Below, one piece after another: positions 21,442 to 34,061 of a stretch of DNA of 64,000 bases. Numbering within the stretch: the first letter of the stretch is position 1; every line of letters begins with the position of its first letter. A program made the position numbers and the translations under genes. Origin of the DNA: Coccinella septempunctata (taxonomy: Eukaryota > Arthropoda > Insecta > Coleoptera > Coccinellidae); contig NC_058191.1 in the NCBI RefSeq assembly GCF_907165205.1, forward strand, positions 18,478,501 to 18,542,500. Reading direction: 5' to 3'. The notes beneath the pieces are model-generated. The model made no database searches and was not told the DNA's origin. It saw nothing but the letters and a program-made list of their open reading frames with translations.

Positions 21442-22837
21442 CTCGGAAACCTCAGATAATGAGGGTTCCTACATGGAAGCGACCGATGCTGAAGAATTCA
21501 GCGAAGGCGAACACGAGGAGCTTGTAAAGCTCTGAGAAGAAAATGGGCAGTTGAAAGCTCAAATAGTCAAACTGACTGAAACTGTGTCACAGTTGGTCGG
21601 TGAGATGCGCCTCTTGAGGGAGGAAGTGACCCGCAATAATATGCCGAAATCTCCCACTTACGCCGCAATCACAAAACCGGTAGCGGGTTACAAAAATAAT
21701 TCCCTTAAAGGAATTGTTTCACAACCCGAAACAAGGAAAAATGATTCAACGCAGGTTGCAAAGGACCCAAACGCGCCCCCAACTAAACGCGCGCGAAAAG
21801 AAAGCTCCTCTTCTGACGAGGAGACTCTCAAGAAGGCAACGGAAGTGCCTAAAAGAGATAAAATTCCACCCATCACGATGATGGGCACATCAGATTGGGT
21901 AGAGATTTCTAAAGCTCTCTACACAAAAAGGATAAACTACAAACGCGCAACTGTAGTTAAAGACGGTATAAAAATCATCGCGTCAACCGTAGATGATTTT
22001 ATAAAAATCACAAAATTCTTCGAGCAGCATGGTAAAGAATTTTTTACCTACCAAATGGAGGAGGAGAAGAAGATATATGCCGTCATTAGGCATTTACCAA
22101 TCGACGCTGATCTTGCGTTGAGTAAGGACGATCTGATATTCCAGGGAATATCAGACGCTGAGGTGTCCAGAATGACATCGAACAAGACGAAGAAGCCCAT
22201 ACCTCTCTACCTGGTTAAAACCCAGAAAAAGGAAATCTTCGAAGTGAAGCGACTCTACAACCTCTGTATTGTGGTTGAACACAAAAAGAGGCCTGAAAGT
22301 CCAAGCCAGTGCTTTAGGTGCCAAAGGTACGGACATGCACAGAACAAATGCTCCTTCCCGTGGAGATGCGTGAAGTGCTCAGGAAGTAATAGCAGCAATG
22401 ACTGCACACTCACCAGAAGAGGTGGAGAGAGAAATGCCACATGCGTCTTATGTGAAGAAGAGGGCCATCCAGCTAGCTACAAAGGATGTAGCAAGTTCAA
22501 GTTGGTGACCAGAAAGAAGAATTCCCGAAAATCAGCTGAACAGAAAAAGAAGGTAACAAAAACAACAACTTCTGAACAAAAAATTCAGGAAGTAGCGAAG
22601 ACCCAACCTACAGAGCAGGAAAAGAAAAGGGAGACTCCAAAACCCGTTCAGAAAAAAGAAGGACAGAAGAAGCTTACAATGAAACAGGCTGTGAACAGTC
22701 AACAGGAGAAGAAAAAGATATCTGAAACAGCCGATGATTTAGATATCTTCACGGAAAAAATTTTCAACAAGATAATGTTGAAAATTGAGAGGGAAATGGA
22801 GAAAAAACTCCAAGCATTATTTAGTAAACTGAATTAA
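21442..22837 (+). pseudogene. A2 ORF1 (gag-like RNA-binding protein)
   Basis: It aligns throughout with B ORF1. The start ATG of B is ATC here, and a TGA interrupts the early coiled coil near 21533, so a protein could begin only at the internal ATG at 21551 (428 residues). From there: a leucine-heptad coiled coil (LTETVSQLVGEMRLLREEV), a charged region (SSSSDEET), a PRE_C2HC-like segment, knuckle CFRCQRYGHAQNKC, a second CVKC knuckle that has lost its histidine, a third with CVLCEEEGHPA, a lysine-rich tail and a C-terminal helix. Such proteins bind the element RNA. Confidence 0.88.
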
Positions 22838-25405
22838 TGGACCTTACGGATATTAGGAAGAAATCCCTTAAGACAATCTCGTGGAACATAAACGGAATCA
22901 ACACCCGTAAAGCCGAGACAGAAGAAATAATATCAGAGAGACAACCTGATATTATAGCCCTTCAGGAAACAAGAATAAACGGGAACAGACGACTGAATTT
23001 CATGAATTATGAAACGTATAGATGTGGCAGAATTACAAACACCGGAGGAGGAGTAGCAATATTGGTGAGAACAGATCTGAAACACTACTTCAAAAGCAGA
23101 TCCAACAAAACACAAGGATAAACAGTCACGATTGTTGCCGAATTGAATCGTCAAAGAGTCGAAATTACCTCGGCATATAAGCGACAATCAAACTATTTAT
23201 TGGAAGAGGAGATAAACAACATGTTGGAAGGGACAAACCCGAAAATCTGCATCGGAGATACCAGATGTAGTAGATATGGCGATATTGAAGAATAAAGCTT
23301 AAGAATTCTCTATTGAAATATTGGAAGATGGGGCCTCAAACCACAATACCGTCGAATTGGAAATTGGAGAAGGACAAAGAGAAAAACTGATGGGAATAAG
23401 AGAATATACCAATTAGGCTGAATACAGCCATTTAATACAAACGGAAGTAACAGAAATTCCAACAATAAGCACTCCAGAGGATCTGGAATGTGCGGTTGAT
23501 AAACTGGAAGAGATTATATTGAAAGCATACGAAAAAAGCACAAGAAGAGTGAAGAGACCAGCACCAAGTCATCCCCATGGCGATACGCCTAAAGAAGTAA
23601 AAGATCTAATACGAGAAAATCGAAGACTAAGAAGAATATATCGGATGAATAAAAATGATCTGAATAGAAGGAACCTAAACCGATATAGCCAAGTTCTGAA
23701 AAATGGCTTGAAAGATCTAAGAACAAGCAGATGGAACAAAAGGATTCAAGAACTGAATACAATCGATCATTCTGCATGGAGAATGCAAAAAAGCCTACGA
23801 GAAGAAAAGACTAAAATTCCACCCCTACACGGAGAAAGGGGAATTGCGTATACCAATACTGATAAGGCAGATGCATTGGCGGACTCGATCGAAAGAGAAT
23901 CGAGAATAAATTACAGGATAGACGACGATAATGAAGATTTGGAAGAACTGGTTGAAGAAAATCATGAAGAAATGGATGCATTATCAGCGGCTGCTGAAAT
24001 AGACAAGCCAACATCGCCAAATGAAATCAGGGAAATAATTAGAAGTTTGAAGAAGAGGAAAGCTCCTGGAAGCGATAAAATAACGAATGTTATGTTAAAG
24101 AAACCTAGAACCTAGAAATGGTATAGCCGCTTTAACAAATATCGCGAATGGAATCATGAGGACAGAACACTACCCAGAAAAATGGAAAACAGCGGAAGTC
24201 ATAGTATTCAATAAACCATTTAAAGAGAAGAAGTTCCCACAAAACTACAGACCGATAAGTCTACTGTCGGCGTTAGGAAAAGTAGTAGAAAGGATTATCG
24301 CCACGAGGCTAAATGAGGAAACCGAAAATCTGAAACTGATACCACCAGAACAGTTCGTATTCAGAAGAGAGCATTCAACAGAGCAACAATTATTAAGGCT
24401 CACAGAGTACATTACAGAGGGATTCCAAAATAAACAAGCCACAGGTCTTGTTTTACTAGACGTCGCGAGAGCTTTCGACAGAGTATGGCATGAAGGATTA
24501 ACATATAAGATGAGAAGTGCTGGATATTCGATCAAAATATGCAAGTTGATCCGGAATTATCTCAAAAATAGAAAATTTCACGTGAAAGTGGAAGGAGAAT
24601 GCTCCACAACAAGAGATTTAGAGGCTGGAGTACCCCAAGGGTCAGTGCTTGGACCACTTCTGTACAACATATTCCGAAGAATCCAAGAACCATGCTAACG
24701 TTATATGCTGACGACACAGGCATAGCAACTCGACACCGCAACCCAGAAGTAATAGAACGAGTTCTACAAGAGACGATTGACGAAACAAATGACTGGTGCA
24801 TAAAGTGGAAAATCAAGCTCAATGGACAAAAAAGCCAAGCAATATTACTACAGAAGAGAAGACTGCGACCCACCACGACACTGGATGTTGACGGCGAAGA
24901 AATCGACGGGAAAAATGAAGCCAAATATTTAGGAATAACGCTTGACAAAGGACTTACTTGGAAAAGTCATATCAAACAAGCAATCGACAAAACGAAAGCA
25001 GCGATGAATAGACTCTATACTCTGATAGGAAGAAGAAGCCACATGTCGAAAGAGACAAAATTGAAGATAATCAAAGCCGTTGCTAGGCCTCAACTGACCT
25101 ATGGATCAGTTGCCTGGGGTTTCGCGGCAAAGAGCCATATCAAAAGAATTCAGGCCACTGAAAACAAGCTGCTACGATGTGCAATAGATGCACCTTGGGT
25201 TGTCAGGAATAGACAGATTTAAAAGGACCTGAAATGGAAAACCATAACGGAATTCATGAACAGAAAAGCAGAGAAATTATTCGAAACAGCGAAAAACCAT
25301 CCGAATCAAGAACTCAGGAGACTAGTGGACTACGACCCAGAGGAAGACAAAAGGAGAATGCGAATTTACCGAAGGAGACCAAGAGATCAATTAAAAAGAG
25401 ATTAA
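22837..25405 (+). pseudogene. A2 ORF2 (endonuclease + RT)
   Basis: The start ATG overlaps the ORF1 stop (TAATG at 22835-22839). The endonuclease opens ISWNINGINTRKAE and QETRINGN, then meets a TAA near 23119 and a deletion of about 0.2 kb at 23258 that removes the GDFN box region. RT is largely preserved after 23519: KFPQNYRPISLLSALGKVV, DVARAFDRVWHEG, GVPQGSVLGPLLYNI and LYADDTGIATRHR, then RPQLTYGSVAWGF. Frameshifts lie at about 24110-24155 and 24660-24700, and a stop at 25220. It is inactive. Confidence 0.9.
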
Positions 25406-26221
25406 AATAACAACAGAAACTTATTGAAAAATTGAATAAAGTGTTAATCCAATAGAGGATAAACACATAAATCCCAGCACGATAGTGTGCGAGAAGAAAA
25501 CCGACCAAGAGATGAACGGTTTATAGGCAAATGCCCGGAACCAAAATTCAAGAAGCAGTTGAGGGTTTTTAGTGGGTCTCGAGCTCAGGAGAGTGAGAAA
25601 CCCCACACTGTTCCCCCTCAGGAGAGGGTGGTTCGTCTGTCTTGCAGATTTTCCCCCTGCTACACCAAAAAAAAATGATATTGCAAGAAGCAGGGTTTAA
25701 GTTAGCTTTGAATAAATGTAAATTTTTTCAAAATACCATACAGTATTTAGGTTATAATATTGACAGATTTGGATTACATCCATGTAAAAATAAAATTGAA
25801 GCAATAGAGAATGCCCCTGTACCTGTAAATATAACTCAATTGAAAAGTTTTCTGGGGAGCATAAATTATTATGGTAAATTTATAAAAAATTTATCCTCAA
25901 TTTTGCATCCACTTTATTATTTGCTGAGTAAGGATGTTCATTTCAGATGGAATGAAAAGTGTCAGGAATCTTTCTTAGAAGTAAAAAAGTTATTAACTTC
26001 AGCTGCAATTCAGAACATTAGAATCCTGATTTGCCTTTGAAATTAACAGTCGAATCTAGTGGATATGGAGTTGGGGCAGTTTTAAACCATGTTTACCCCT
26101 CAGGTATAGAAGAGCCCATTTGTTTTGCTTCGAAGACTCTCAGCAAAGCTCAACAGAACTATTCTCAGATTGAAAAAGAGGCACTTGCAATCAATTTTGG
26201 TGTAGTGAAATTTAATCAATA

Positions 26222-27251
26222 TCTAATATATAAAATTCTCGTGTCATAGTTTTCGTTACCGTACTCCTCCGAAACGGCTTGACCGATTTTGATGAAATTT
26301 TTTGTGCTTTTCCGGTATCTATGAGAATCGGCCAACATCTATTTTTCATCCCCCTAAATGTTAGGGGTAGTCCACCCCTAAATTTTTTATTTCATTTTTT
26401 GAACAAAATTTTTAATTTCTATTTTTTTATGATACAACTTACAAAAATACATACAATCCTCAATTTTCACCCTTCTACGATCAACCCTTATTTTTTAATA
26501 GCCATTTTAGTAATTTAATACTCCTCCGAAACGGCTTGACCGATTTTGATGAAATTTTTTGTGCTTATCCGGTATCTATGAGAATCGGCCAACATCTATT
26601 TTTCATCCCCCTAAATGTTAGGGGTAGTCCACCCCTAAACTTTTTTTTTATTTTTTAGACAAAATTTTTAATTTCTATTTTTTTATGATACAACATGGAA
26701 ATTATTTATATGGCAAAACAACGTTTGCCGGGTCAGCTAGTCTAATATATAAAATTCTCGTGTCATAGTTTTCGTTACCATACTCCTCCGAAACGGCTTG
26801 ACCGATTTTGATGAAATTTTTTTTGCTTATCCGGTATCTATGAGAATCGGCCAACATCTATTTTTCATCCCCCTTAATGTTAGGGGTAGTCCACCCCTTA
26901 ATTTTTTTTTGGATTTTTTAGACAAAATTTTCAATTTCTATTTTTTTATGATACAACATACAAAAATACATACAATCCTCAATTTTCACCCTTCTACGAT
27001 CAACCCTTATTTTTTAATAGCCATTTTAGTAATTTAATCATTAGGAAATTATTTATATGGCAAAACAACGTTTGCCGGGTCAGCTATCTATGAGAATCGG
27101 CCAACATCTATTTTTCATCCCCCTAAATGTTAGGGGTAGTCCACCCCTAAATTTTTTTTGTATTTTTTAGACAAAACTTTTAATTTCTATTTTTTATGAT
27201 ACAACATGGAAATTATTTATATGGCAAAACAACGTTTGCCGGGTCAGCTAG
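26222..27251 (+). mobile_element. Cluster of short non-autonomous Helitrons, partly head to tail
   Basis: Units start TCTAATATATAAAATTCTCG (26222 and 26741) and end with hairpin GGCAAA...TTTGCC, GGGTCAG and CTAG (26737-26740, 27248-27251), the TC...CTRR form of Helitrons. The cluster sits exactly between A and T of the G1 RNase H coding sequence with no duplication, as Helitrons do. Inside, the segment with CTCCGAAACGGCTTGACC occurs three times (about 26264, 26523, 26785), and unit 26741 follows the previous CTAG directly. There is no Rep/helicase gene. Short ORFs at 26279 and 26798 are translations of the same repeat. Confidence 0.88.
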
Positions 27252-28800
27252 TCTTTATAATAGAATATTTACGTTATGTACTGACCATCGTCCACTTCTG
27301 AGTATTTTTAGCCCGAATAAAGGTATTCCAGAATTCTCAGCTAATCGCCTGAGAAGATGGGCAGTTATTCTACTTACAAAATTGATTACGTTAAATCGAG
27401 CGATAATAGACCAGATTGGTTTTCTAGATTACCTAGTGATGATGACTCTTTGAACGTCGAAGATAGGGAAATTAATTACTGCTATTTTTTTTCTCAGAGC
27501 TCAGATTATAATGTAAATTATGAAATAATACGTGCAGGATTTCGTTTTGAATGGTTGGCCTGAACATTGTGCGGATTTAGATTTAAGAAATTATTTTGCG
27601 AAAAGATTTGAATTTGTGGTATAAGATACCTAGTTGTTTATTTTGGAATCACATAATCGTAGTTCCTAGTTCTTTACGAACAAAAATACTTGAGGAGCTG
27701 CATGCTACTCATTTAGGTGTAGTTAAAATGAAATCTTTGGCACGTAATTATTTCTGGTGGCCGAAACTAGATACAGAAATTGAAACTTTAACAAAAATGT
27801 ATCTTGTACCAAATTTCTTCCAAATCCACCAAAAAATGAACTTTCGAATTGGGAGTATCCCAAAGAACCCTGGGAACGCATTCATATTGATTATTTAGGT
27901 CCTATCAGAAAGAAATTTTACTTAGTTATTGTAGATGCTAATACAAAGTGGTTAGAAGTGTCATCACCTCAAAATTCACAATTCGAGCACTTCGAGAAAC
28001 ATTTTCCATTTTTGGTTTACCTAAATGTATTGTATCCGATAATGGTACTTGTTTTACTTCAGACGAATTTAAACGTTTAGTTCAAATTAATGGTATTTCC
28101 CATATCACGACACCACCTTATAACCCAGCCTCAAATGGAGCAGCGGAAAATGCCGTAAAAGCGGTCAAGAGTGCTTTGAAGAAAATGTTATTTCTTCAAA
28201 GATTCTTTCAGAATTCCAAGATTTACGCAACAATCCGCATTGAACTACAGAGGTTAGTCCATCTGTTCTTATGTTTGGTCGTTTTTTGAGATCTAGACTA
28301 GATTTACTTTCACCTGAAAATCACTTGAAGAAAATAAAAGAGAAAACTGAAATAATGGGTAATGTAACTAAAGCTCAAAATAACCAAAGAAAATATTATA
28401 TAGGGAAGAATAAAACTGTATATATATTGGGAGAATTAGTTTTAGTTAAGGACTATAGAATTAGACATATATCTAATACTGTTACTTGGATCAAGGGGAT
28501 AGTTCATAAGAAAATAGGAAAATGTACATAATTAATTGAAATACCTGAATTGAAGTTAACCTGGAAGCGTCATGCAAATCAAATGAGAAAAACGTTACAA
28601 ATTGGAAGGTCTAATTCTGAATCTAATTTGAATGAAGAAACAAATGATATAATAGAAGAAAGCGAAAAAATTATTGTTGAGAATACTGAAGTAGATATGT
28701 CCAATTAAAAATGATTCTTCAAGTTGTAGTAGACCAAAAAGAACCCTAAAACCAATTGTTAGATATGGATATATCCAAATACATAATGTATAAATAAATT

Positions 28801-28929
28801 GTAAATAGTAGGTTAAGAGTTAGGTTTAAGGATTTCAGAATAGGTATAATCAAAACAAAAATAAATATATATTTGTATATTGATTTTATGAAATTGCATA
28901 AATTCTCAATCCTATAATATTTCCGCTTA
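28801..28929. other. Short spacer between G1 and P1
   Basis: AT-rich sequence with no recognised coding match. It may be the end of G1 or the start of P1. Confidence 0.4.
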
Positions 28930-28977
28930 TGTGCATCACATTTTGAATCTCGTTAACTCTACATAGCCCTACAATGT

Positions 28978-29727
28978 TAAGAATTCTTTTGAGTTTGTGT
29001 CCTTGATACGCACGGTCTCATTTCCTGAAGGGTACTGCCTGGTATCCTTGGATGTAGTTTCGTTGTTTTTCAATATTCCTAAAATATTTGTCCTGAGTAT
29101 CATTAGAAGACGGTGGAGGTATACTTCCGCATTCACGGACATGTCAAGGGAACTATTTCTGAGGTGTGTGGACTTCATCTTTTCATCTAGTTTCTTTCAC
29201 GTTCCAAGATAAATTTTATGAACAGGTAGATGGAACCGCTATGGGTAATCCAGCCAGTCCGTCCCTGGCCAATATGGTGATGTCTGAATATATTGAGGTG
29301 TGTAAGTCTAGGTTATCTTTTCCTATACCCATCCTGAAATTGTATGTTGACGATACCTTCCTAGCCGTCCCGGCGGACAAACTTGACAAACTTTTGAGCG
29401 TGTTCAATAATTATCACCCATGACTTCAATTCACAAGTGAGGTTGAGGTTGATGGTACCTTACCTTTCCTGGTGATGTTGGTGAAGTGATGTGACGATGG
29501 ATCCCTTGTGTCGTGTTGATAAAGTAAACCAACAAGTTCTGGTCGGATTTTAGATTACAAATCATATTGTAGTTTGTCTTACAAATTGTCAGCTATTAAG
29601 AATTTAATTTATAGATCCAGAAATTTAAGTGACGCAGTATTTCATGGAGAAAATTTGAAGAAAATTCAACATATTTTAAGGTTGAACCATTACCCTGCGT
29701 CTCTTCTAAAGAAGATTTTAAACAGCT
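28978..29727 (+). pseudogene. P1 reverse transcriptase part
   Basis: Reading across three frames: GYCLVSLDVVSLFFNIP (RT palm start), FYEQVDGTAMGNPASPSLAN, the catalytic LKLYVDDTFLAVP and FNNYHP, then the thumb-like SYKLSAIKNLIYRSRNLSDA and LNHYPASLLKKILN, which P2 matches closely. Frameshifts occur near 29200 and 29420-29570. Penelope-like RTs are related to telomerase and prime from target DNA. The frame ends where LINE E is inserted. Confidence 0.88.
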
Positions 29728-29917
29728 ATTTATTTATTTATTTATTGAGAAACAAGAATACAAAACAGGTATTTCAACCCAAGAACAGTATTCATAGGTT
29801 ACAAAAAATATATACAATCATAAGGCATCAACTTAAACTTAGTGCAAATAAAGAAAAAATCTAATACAAAACACCGAACCAAGAGCAACCAGTAATCAGA
29901 AAGAAACAAAAAGAAAA

Positions 29918-32794
29918 TCAATCTTGAGCTAAATAATGATGTTTCAACAACTTCTTATAGCGTATAAAGGGGATATTGAAGGGATCTAAATCGAAAGAGC
30001 TCGAGTTGAACTCACTCAAAATTCTGCATAATGGAGAATACTTTGTAATGTTCAATCTTCGGAAAGGAACGGCAAACAATTCCGCCGATCTGAGTCTCCT
30101 TTCAGGTACCCTAAATGGTATAGATTGGAGCAGGGAAGGGGCCGAAAGGACGCCGTTGACGATTTTGAAGATCAGACACATGTCGTTGACTTTCCTGCGG
30201 TTTTCCAAGGTGAGCATGTTAAACCTCCTGAGAGCTTCGGAGTATTCATGATTTTCAATTCCGATATGACATACATCGGAGGAACTTGTGCTGTACGCTT
30301 TCCAGTCTCCTTACGTGGCACTCATAGTGAGGATTCCAAACTGAAGATGAAAAATTCAGTCTACTACAAACCAAAGAATAATACATCGTCAACAAAGTCT
30401 CATTTTTTTTGAACATCTTACTATGACGAAGGATGAAACCAAGCATTTTATTTGCTGATGACACGATGTTGTCTATAAAATTCAGTTTTTCATCCAGAAC
30501 CACTCCCAAATCGCGAATACTACTGACTTTCTGCAACTTATTCTGATTTAACGAGTAATCAAACCTGATTTTATTGGTATTTCTTGTAAAAGAAATTTGA
30601 AAACATTTTTCCATGTTCAGAAAAAGGAAATTTTTTCTGCAGTAGTCACAGAATCTGTTTAAATCCTGCAGCAGCAAACAACAATCATCGAAGCTCTTCA
30701 CCCTCAAAAAAATCTTCAAATCATCCGCAAACAGCAAAAATCTGGCATAACGAAAACATGACGCTATATCATACATATAGATGATGAAAAAGAGAGGTCC
30801 GAGGTGCGACCCTTGCGGTACTCCAGATGGACTGAGAAATGTTTTGGACGCTTGTCCGTGAACACATACAAATTGTGATCTGTGGGAAATGTAAGATGTT
30901 ATCCATCTAAGCAGATCCCCACAAATTCCCACCTCAGCAAGTCGATGCAATATCACCGAATGATTAATTTTGTCGAATGCTTTTTTTAGGTCTGTGTATA
31001 CAACGTCCGTTTGATGCCTTGATTCGAACCCCTCAGAAACATATTCCACCATACTAATTAGGTTCGTCTCCAGACTACGACCCTTTATGAAACCGTGCTG
31101 ATTCTCAATTATCAAGTTTTTTACATGATTCTCAATATATTTATAAACTAAGGCTTCAAAGATCTTAGGAATTGCTGAGATAACAGCTATTGGCCTATAG
31201 TTTTGAACCAAGTCCTTTCGGCCCCCCTTGTACACCGGAATAATTTTCGACAATCTCCAGCGATGAGGAAAAACACCAACTCTGAGCGACCGGTTGAATA
31301 TAATCGTCAACGGAAATGCAAGAGACCGGTGACAATTTTTCAGAAATATCGGTGGAACTTCATCAGGACCCGGGCCCCCGTTAGGATTCAATGTTCTCAA
31401 GGCTTCCTCAACGCTTGCCTCAGAGAGCGAAATCTCTCCTAAATAATCGCCATTGTAGACGTTCTCGACATGATCAAAATTGTTATCGCAATCCACTGCG
31501 GGTTCAAAGACAGAACCAAAAAAATCGGCGAAAAGATTCGAAACTTCCTCGGGAGACGAGGCCTCCAGATCGTCCCTCCTCATAACCAACGGAAACGAGC
31601 TATGCCGTCTTTTATGAGAAATTTATTTGAAAAAATTACTCGAATTATTGGATATCTGTTGCTCAATAGATTCCAGACAGCGATAAAAGTCTCTAGATAT
31701 GAGTCTTTTCGAAAGGGACCTCAGAAGTTTGAAATGATTATAATGATGAATACTCTTGTAGATTTTATATTTTCTGTGAAATTTATTCTTCTGATTGATA
31801 ATTCGTATTGTTTCTTTCGAATAATATAAAGGAAATTTTTTATTCATCTTAGTTTTAGGTATATATTTAACAATTAAGCTTTGCAATATGTCATAGAGAA
31901 CATCCACACTTTCATCTACATTCGTGTTTTCTAACACTGAGCTCCAATCAAGTTCGAGAAGTTCAGAGTTCAAATCATCGTAATTGCCCTTTCGGAAATT
32001 CAACCTCTGTGAAGAAGTTTTCCTCAAATAATCGTGAATACTAACATCAAACAGAAATTCAATTGTTGGATGAAAATCATCCTCATTAACCAAAGGTGTC
32101 TCACTTCTCATGAGATTATTTATTCTTTTCTTGTTACATAATATCAAATCAAGCATCTTATGTTTTGAATTAGGAATATTATTGAATTGTTTCAATTCCA
32201 AAAATTTAAACAATCAACAAAATTTGCGTATCTATTATCAAGTAACGTTGGTTCTAAAAAGTCACATGATGACCGACTCACTCATCCCAGTGATGGACAA
32301 TTGAAATCGCCACAGATCAACAACACATCCGAATCACGGATCCTCGCCTTAATGGATTCCAACTTGCTTACAAACATTGAGTAAGCCTCGTCGTTGCCGG
32401 GCGCGATGTACACACAACACATATAAACGTTTTTCTTATTAACTTTGATTTTTAACCAAATGTCTTCTGCTCCACTCTCAAAATCGAGCAACCGGTCTGC
32501 ATTCAACCCGTTACGTACGATCACAAACACACCCCCGCCATCCCTTTTACTGGATCTACTCAAATCTCTATCTCGCCTAAAAATAGTGTACTGATCATCC
32601 ACCACCTCACTGTCCAACACACCCTCGTTTAACCATGACTCCGTAACCATAATCACGTCGAATGAATAAGTTGTCACATTCATCTTAAAAGTATGTAGTT
32701 TTGTACGCAAACCACGCACATTTTGATACAATACGTGCAGAGCCATTTTTGTGGGATATACGCCTGTAGTAACTTCAAATAGTGGATTAGTCAA
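29918..32794 (-). pseudogene. LINE E ORF2 (endonuclease + RT)
   Basis: It starts at 32794 and overlaps the ORF1 end by 8 bp. Frame 32794-32282 carries the endonuclease N-terminus (LYQNVRGLRTKLHTFK, VTESWLNEGV, LLICGDFNCPS), with a stop at 32282. Frame 32213-31623 continues (LDLILCNKK, HPTIEFLF). Frame 31589-30255 is a long intact RT: QNYRPIAVISAIPKIFE, NQHGFIKGRSLETNL, DLKKAFDKINH, GVPQGSHLGPLFFIIYM and LLFADDLKIFLR. Frame 30217-29918 gives the C-terminus. Two or three frameshifts or stops inactivate it, but the RT domain alone is unbroken for 444 codons. Confidence 0.9.
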
Positions 32795-33776
32795 GCTTGG
32801 CTAGATCAGCCTCGCTTCGAACATGAAATATCCTGGATGAATCGTCTTTTCTAATCAATATACTACCATTCTGAGTCCAAACGAATTTAAAACCCTTTTC
32901 CTTAGCAGCCGCTCGAGCTGCTTTAAAAATAATTTTATTATTGGTAGTTAGGTGTTCGTTGATATAAAATTTATCTGATATGCCATTCAATTTGAATGCA
33001 TTTTGCCTTCCCAATTCCATTCGCTTCACCTTAACTGCAGACATCATTTCATCTTTTTTTGCCCTGGAGATGAACTTCACCACAACGTTTCTTGGCTTGC
33101 CGACAATTTTCGTAGGCACTCGGGTTATCGATGACAATGCATTCGGTTCTAAGGGCATGCCAACATACTCTCCAATTTTTCCAAGAACATCGTACAAATT
33201 TTCGTCCTTCTTTTCGGGTATATCCATAATTTCCACATTGTTCAATCTTGCATCCTGCTCAACCCTGTCCAATCTAATATGCAGCTCGGATAATTCTCTC
33301 TTCAGCAAATCATTTTCCCCTTTTATCTCTTTTGCAAGTTTCAAGACTTCATTGAGCCTAACCAGTTTACTTTCAAAATCAGTTATCTTATTCGAGCAAA
33401 ATGTTACGGAATCTCGTAATTCCCCAATATCGTTCCTCACAGCTGCGATCTCCGTCCTCACCGACGACATCATCCTCTGTAACGCACCAATAGCATGATC
33501 CGCCACTGGAACTCCGTCCGCTACGAGCGCGGAACCTCCGCGATCCTGCAGAGGCGAGGTGTGACTCACCGATGCAACGGGGGTCCCGGAATTCCCGGCG
33601 CTACGACAGCCAACACATTCCCATATTCCACCCGGCGTTTTCGTTATCGATGATATTAAGTTTTTTGTCAAATCCGAACATCTGCCGTTCGCATGAAGAT
33701 ACGATTGACATTTATTACATTGTAATCCAGGGGATTTTGTATTGAGGGAATTTGTACAAATCGCGCAAACAGGCAT
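32787..33776 (-). CDS. LINE E ORF1 protein with PHD-type zinc finger
   Basis: The frame is open from 33905, but the MPVCAIC methionine at 33776 is the better start because the finger begins there (about 329 residues). A C4HC3 PHD-like pattern is seen: CAIC, then LQCNKC, YLHANGRC and WECVGC. A long charged coiled coil follows (LKLAKEIKGENDLLKREL, then LHIRLDRVEQDARL), then a basic region ending IFHVRSEADLAKLD. PHD fingers plus coiled coil are known from ORF1 of CR1-type LINEs, where the protein binds the element RNA. No stop is present, so this ORF may still be translatable although its ORF2 is broken. Confidence 0.82.
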   Translation of the reverse strand: MPVCAICTNSLNTKSPGLQCNKCQSYLHANGRCSDLTKNLISSITKTPGGIWECVGCRSAGNSGTPVASVSHTSPLQDRGGSALVADGVPVADHAIGALQRMMSSVRTEIAAVRNDIGELRDSVTFCSNKITDFESKLVRLNEVLKLAKEIKGENDLLKRELSELHIRLDRVEQDARLNNVEIMDIPEKKDENLYDVLGKIGEYVGMPLEPNALSSITRVPTKIVGKPRNVVVKFISRAKKDEMMSAVKVKRMELGRQNAFKLNGISDKFYINEHLTTNNKIIFKAARAAAKEKGFKFVWTQNGSILIRKDDSSRIFHVRSEADLAKLD

Positions 33777-34061
33777 TGTAATCGCACAAGGGACGCAACA
33801 ATCGCAATCGACAATCTCTACTGCACAAAATAATACCAAATTCAAGCAATTAGCGCCACTGATTGTATAATAAACTTGTCGAAACAGCGAGAGCAAAACT
33901 AACACGTTGATGCACTCACGAATAACTTGAATAATGTTATACCTATCATTCAGTCTCTGGTGGTATCAGTCCGGCACGGGAGATGTGTAATAAATATATT
34001 TTTTTCTGATCGAACCAATATTGAGCTATATCGCCTCAGTTACCATGTGTCATAACACACT

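Larger units (their letters stand above)
21021..25676 (+). mobile_element. Jockey-like LINE family A, complete-length copy A2
   Basis: It runs from a 5' UTR that matches those of B (54293) and A4 (63839) to the family 3' UTR and an A-run at 25668-25675, with a 10-bp target duplication on both sides. Both ORFs are present but mutated. It is about 4.66 kb and is the best reference for family A in this window. Confidence 0.92.
20919..28560 (+). pseudogene. G1 pol (RT, RNase H, integrase), three pieces
   Basis: The RT begins APAKFQKVMDSLLQGIDG just before A2, then has a small deletion that removes the catalytic FxDD box. It resumes ILQEAGFKLALNKCKFFQ, YLGYNIDRFGL and the LKSFLGSINYYGKFIKNLS connection. 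RNase H shows GYGVGAVLNHVYPSG and, after the Helitrons, TLCTDHRPLLSIF. Integrase shows ATHLGVVKMKSLARNYFWWP, though the C-x2-C zinc pair is lost, and a core with IVSDNGTCFTSDEF and YNPASNGAAENAVKAVK. Stops and frameshifts occur near 26037, 27560, 27900 and 28290. Its wording is close to G2, so both belong to one Gypsy lineage. Confidence 0.88.
20919..28800 (+). mobile_element. Gypsy-type LTR retrotransposon remnant G1, split by A2 and a Helitron cluster
   Basis: Pol pieces at 20919-21010, 25687-26221 and 27252-28560 follow one another in protein order. The A2 insertion gives a 10-bp duplication (GATATTGCAA) and the Helitrons lie exactly between A and T of the same coding sequence. No gag, protease or LTR was recognised. 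A probable 3' non-coding end runs to about 28800. Confidence 0.87.
29728..33960 (-). mobile_element. CR1/jockey-superfamily LINE family E (minus strand)
   Basis: ORF1 and ORF2 overlap on the minus strand, and the 3' end at the left finishes CTCAATAAATAAATAAATA (about 29728-29760). It is nearly full length. The 5' boundary, around 33960-34050 next to the recombinase element, is uncertain. The element is inserted in P1 after LLKKILN. No target duplication was identified. Confidence 0.87.

Noticed and set aside
26279..27037. Two nearly identical 79-codon ORFs that look like a duplicated small protein
   Set aside because: They are translations of the repeated non-coding Helitron segment and share no known domain.
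26222..27251. CRISPR-like or satellite array
   Set aside because: Units are long, few and carry Helitron ends; the sequence is eukaryotic and there are no spacers.
32980..33498. Plus-strand ORF of 172 codons
   Set aside because: Antisense of LINE E ORF1; the minus strand has the zinc finger and coiled coil.
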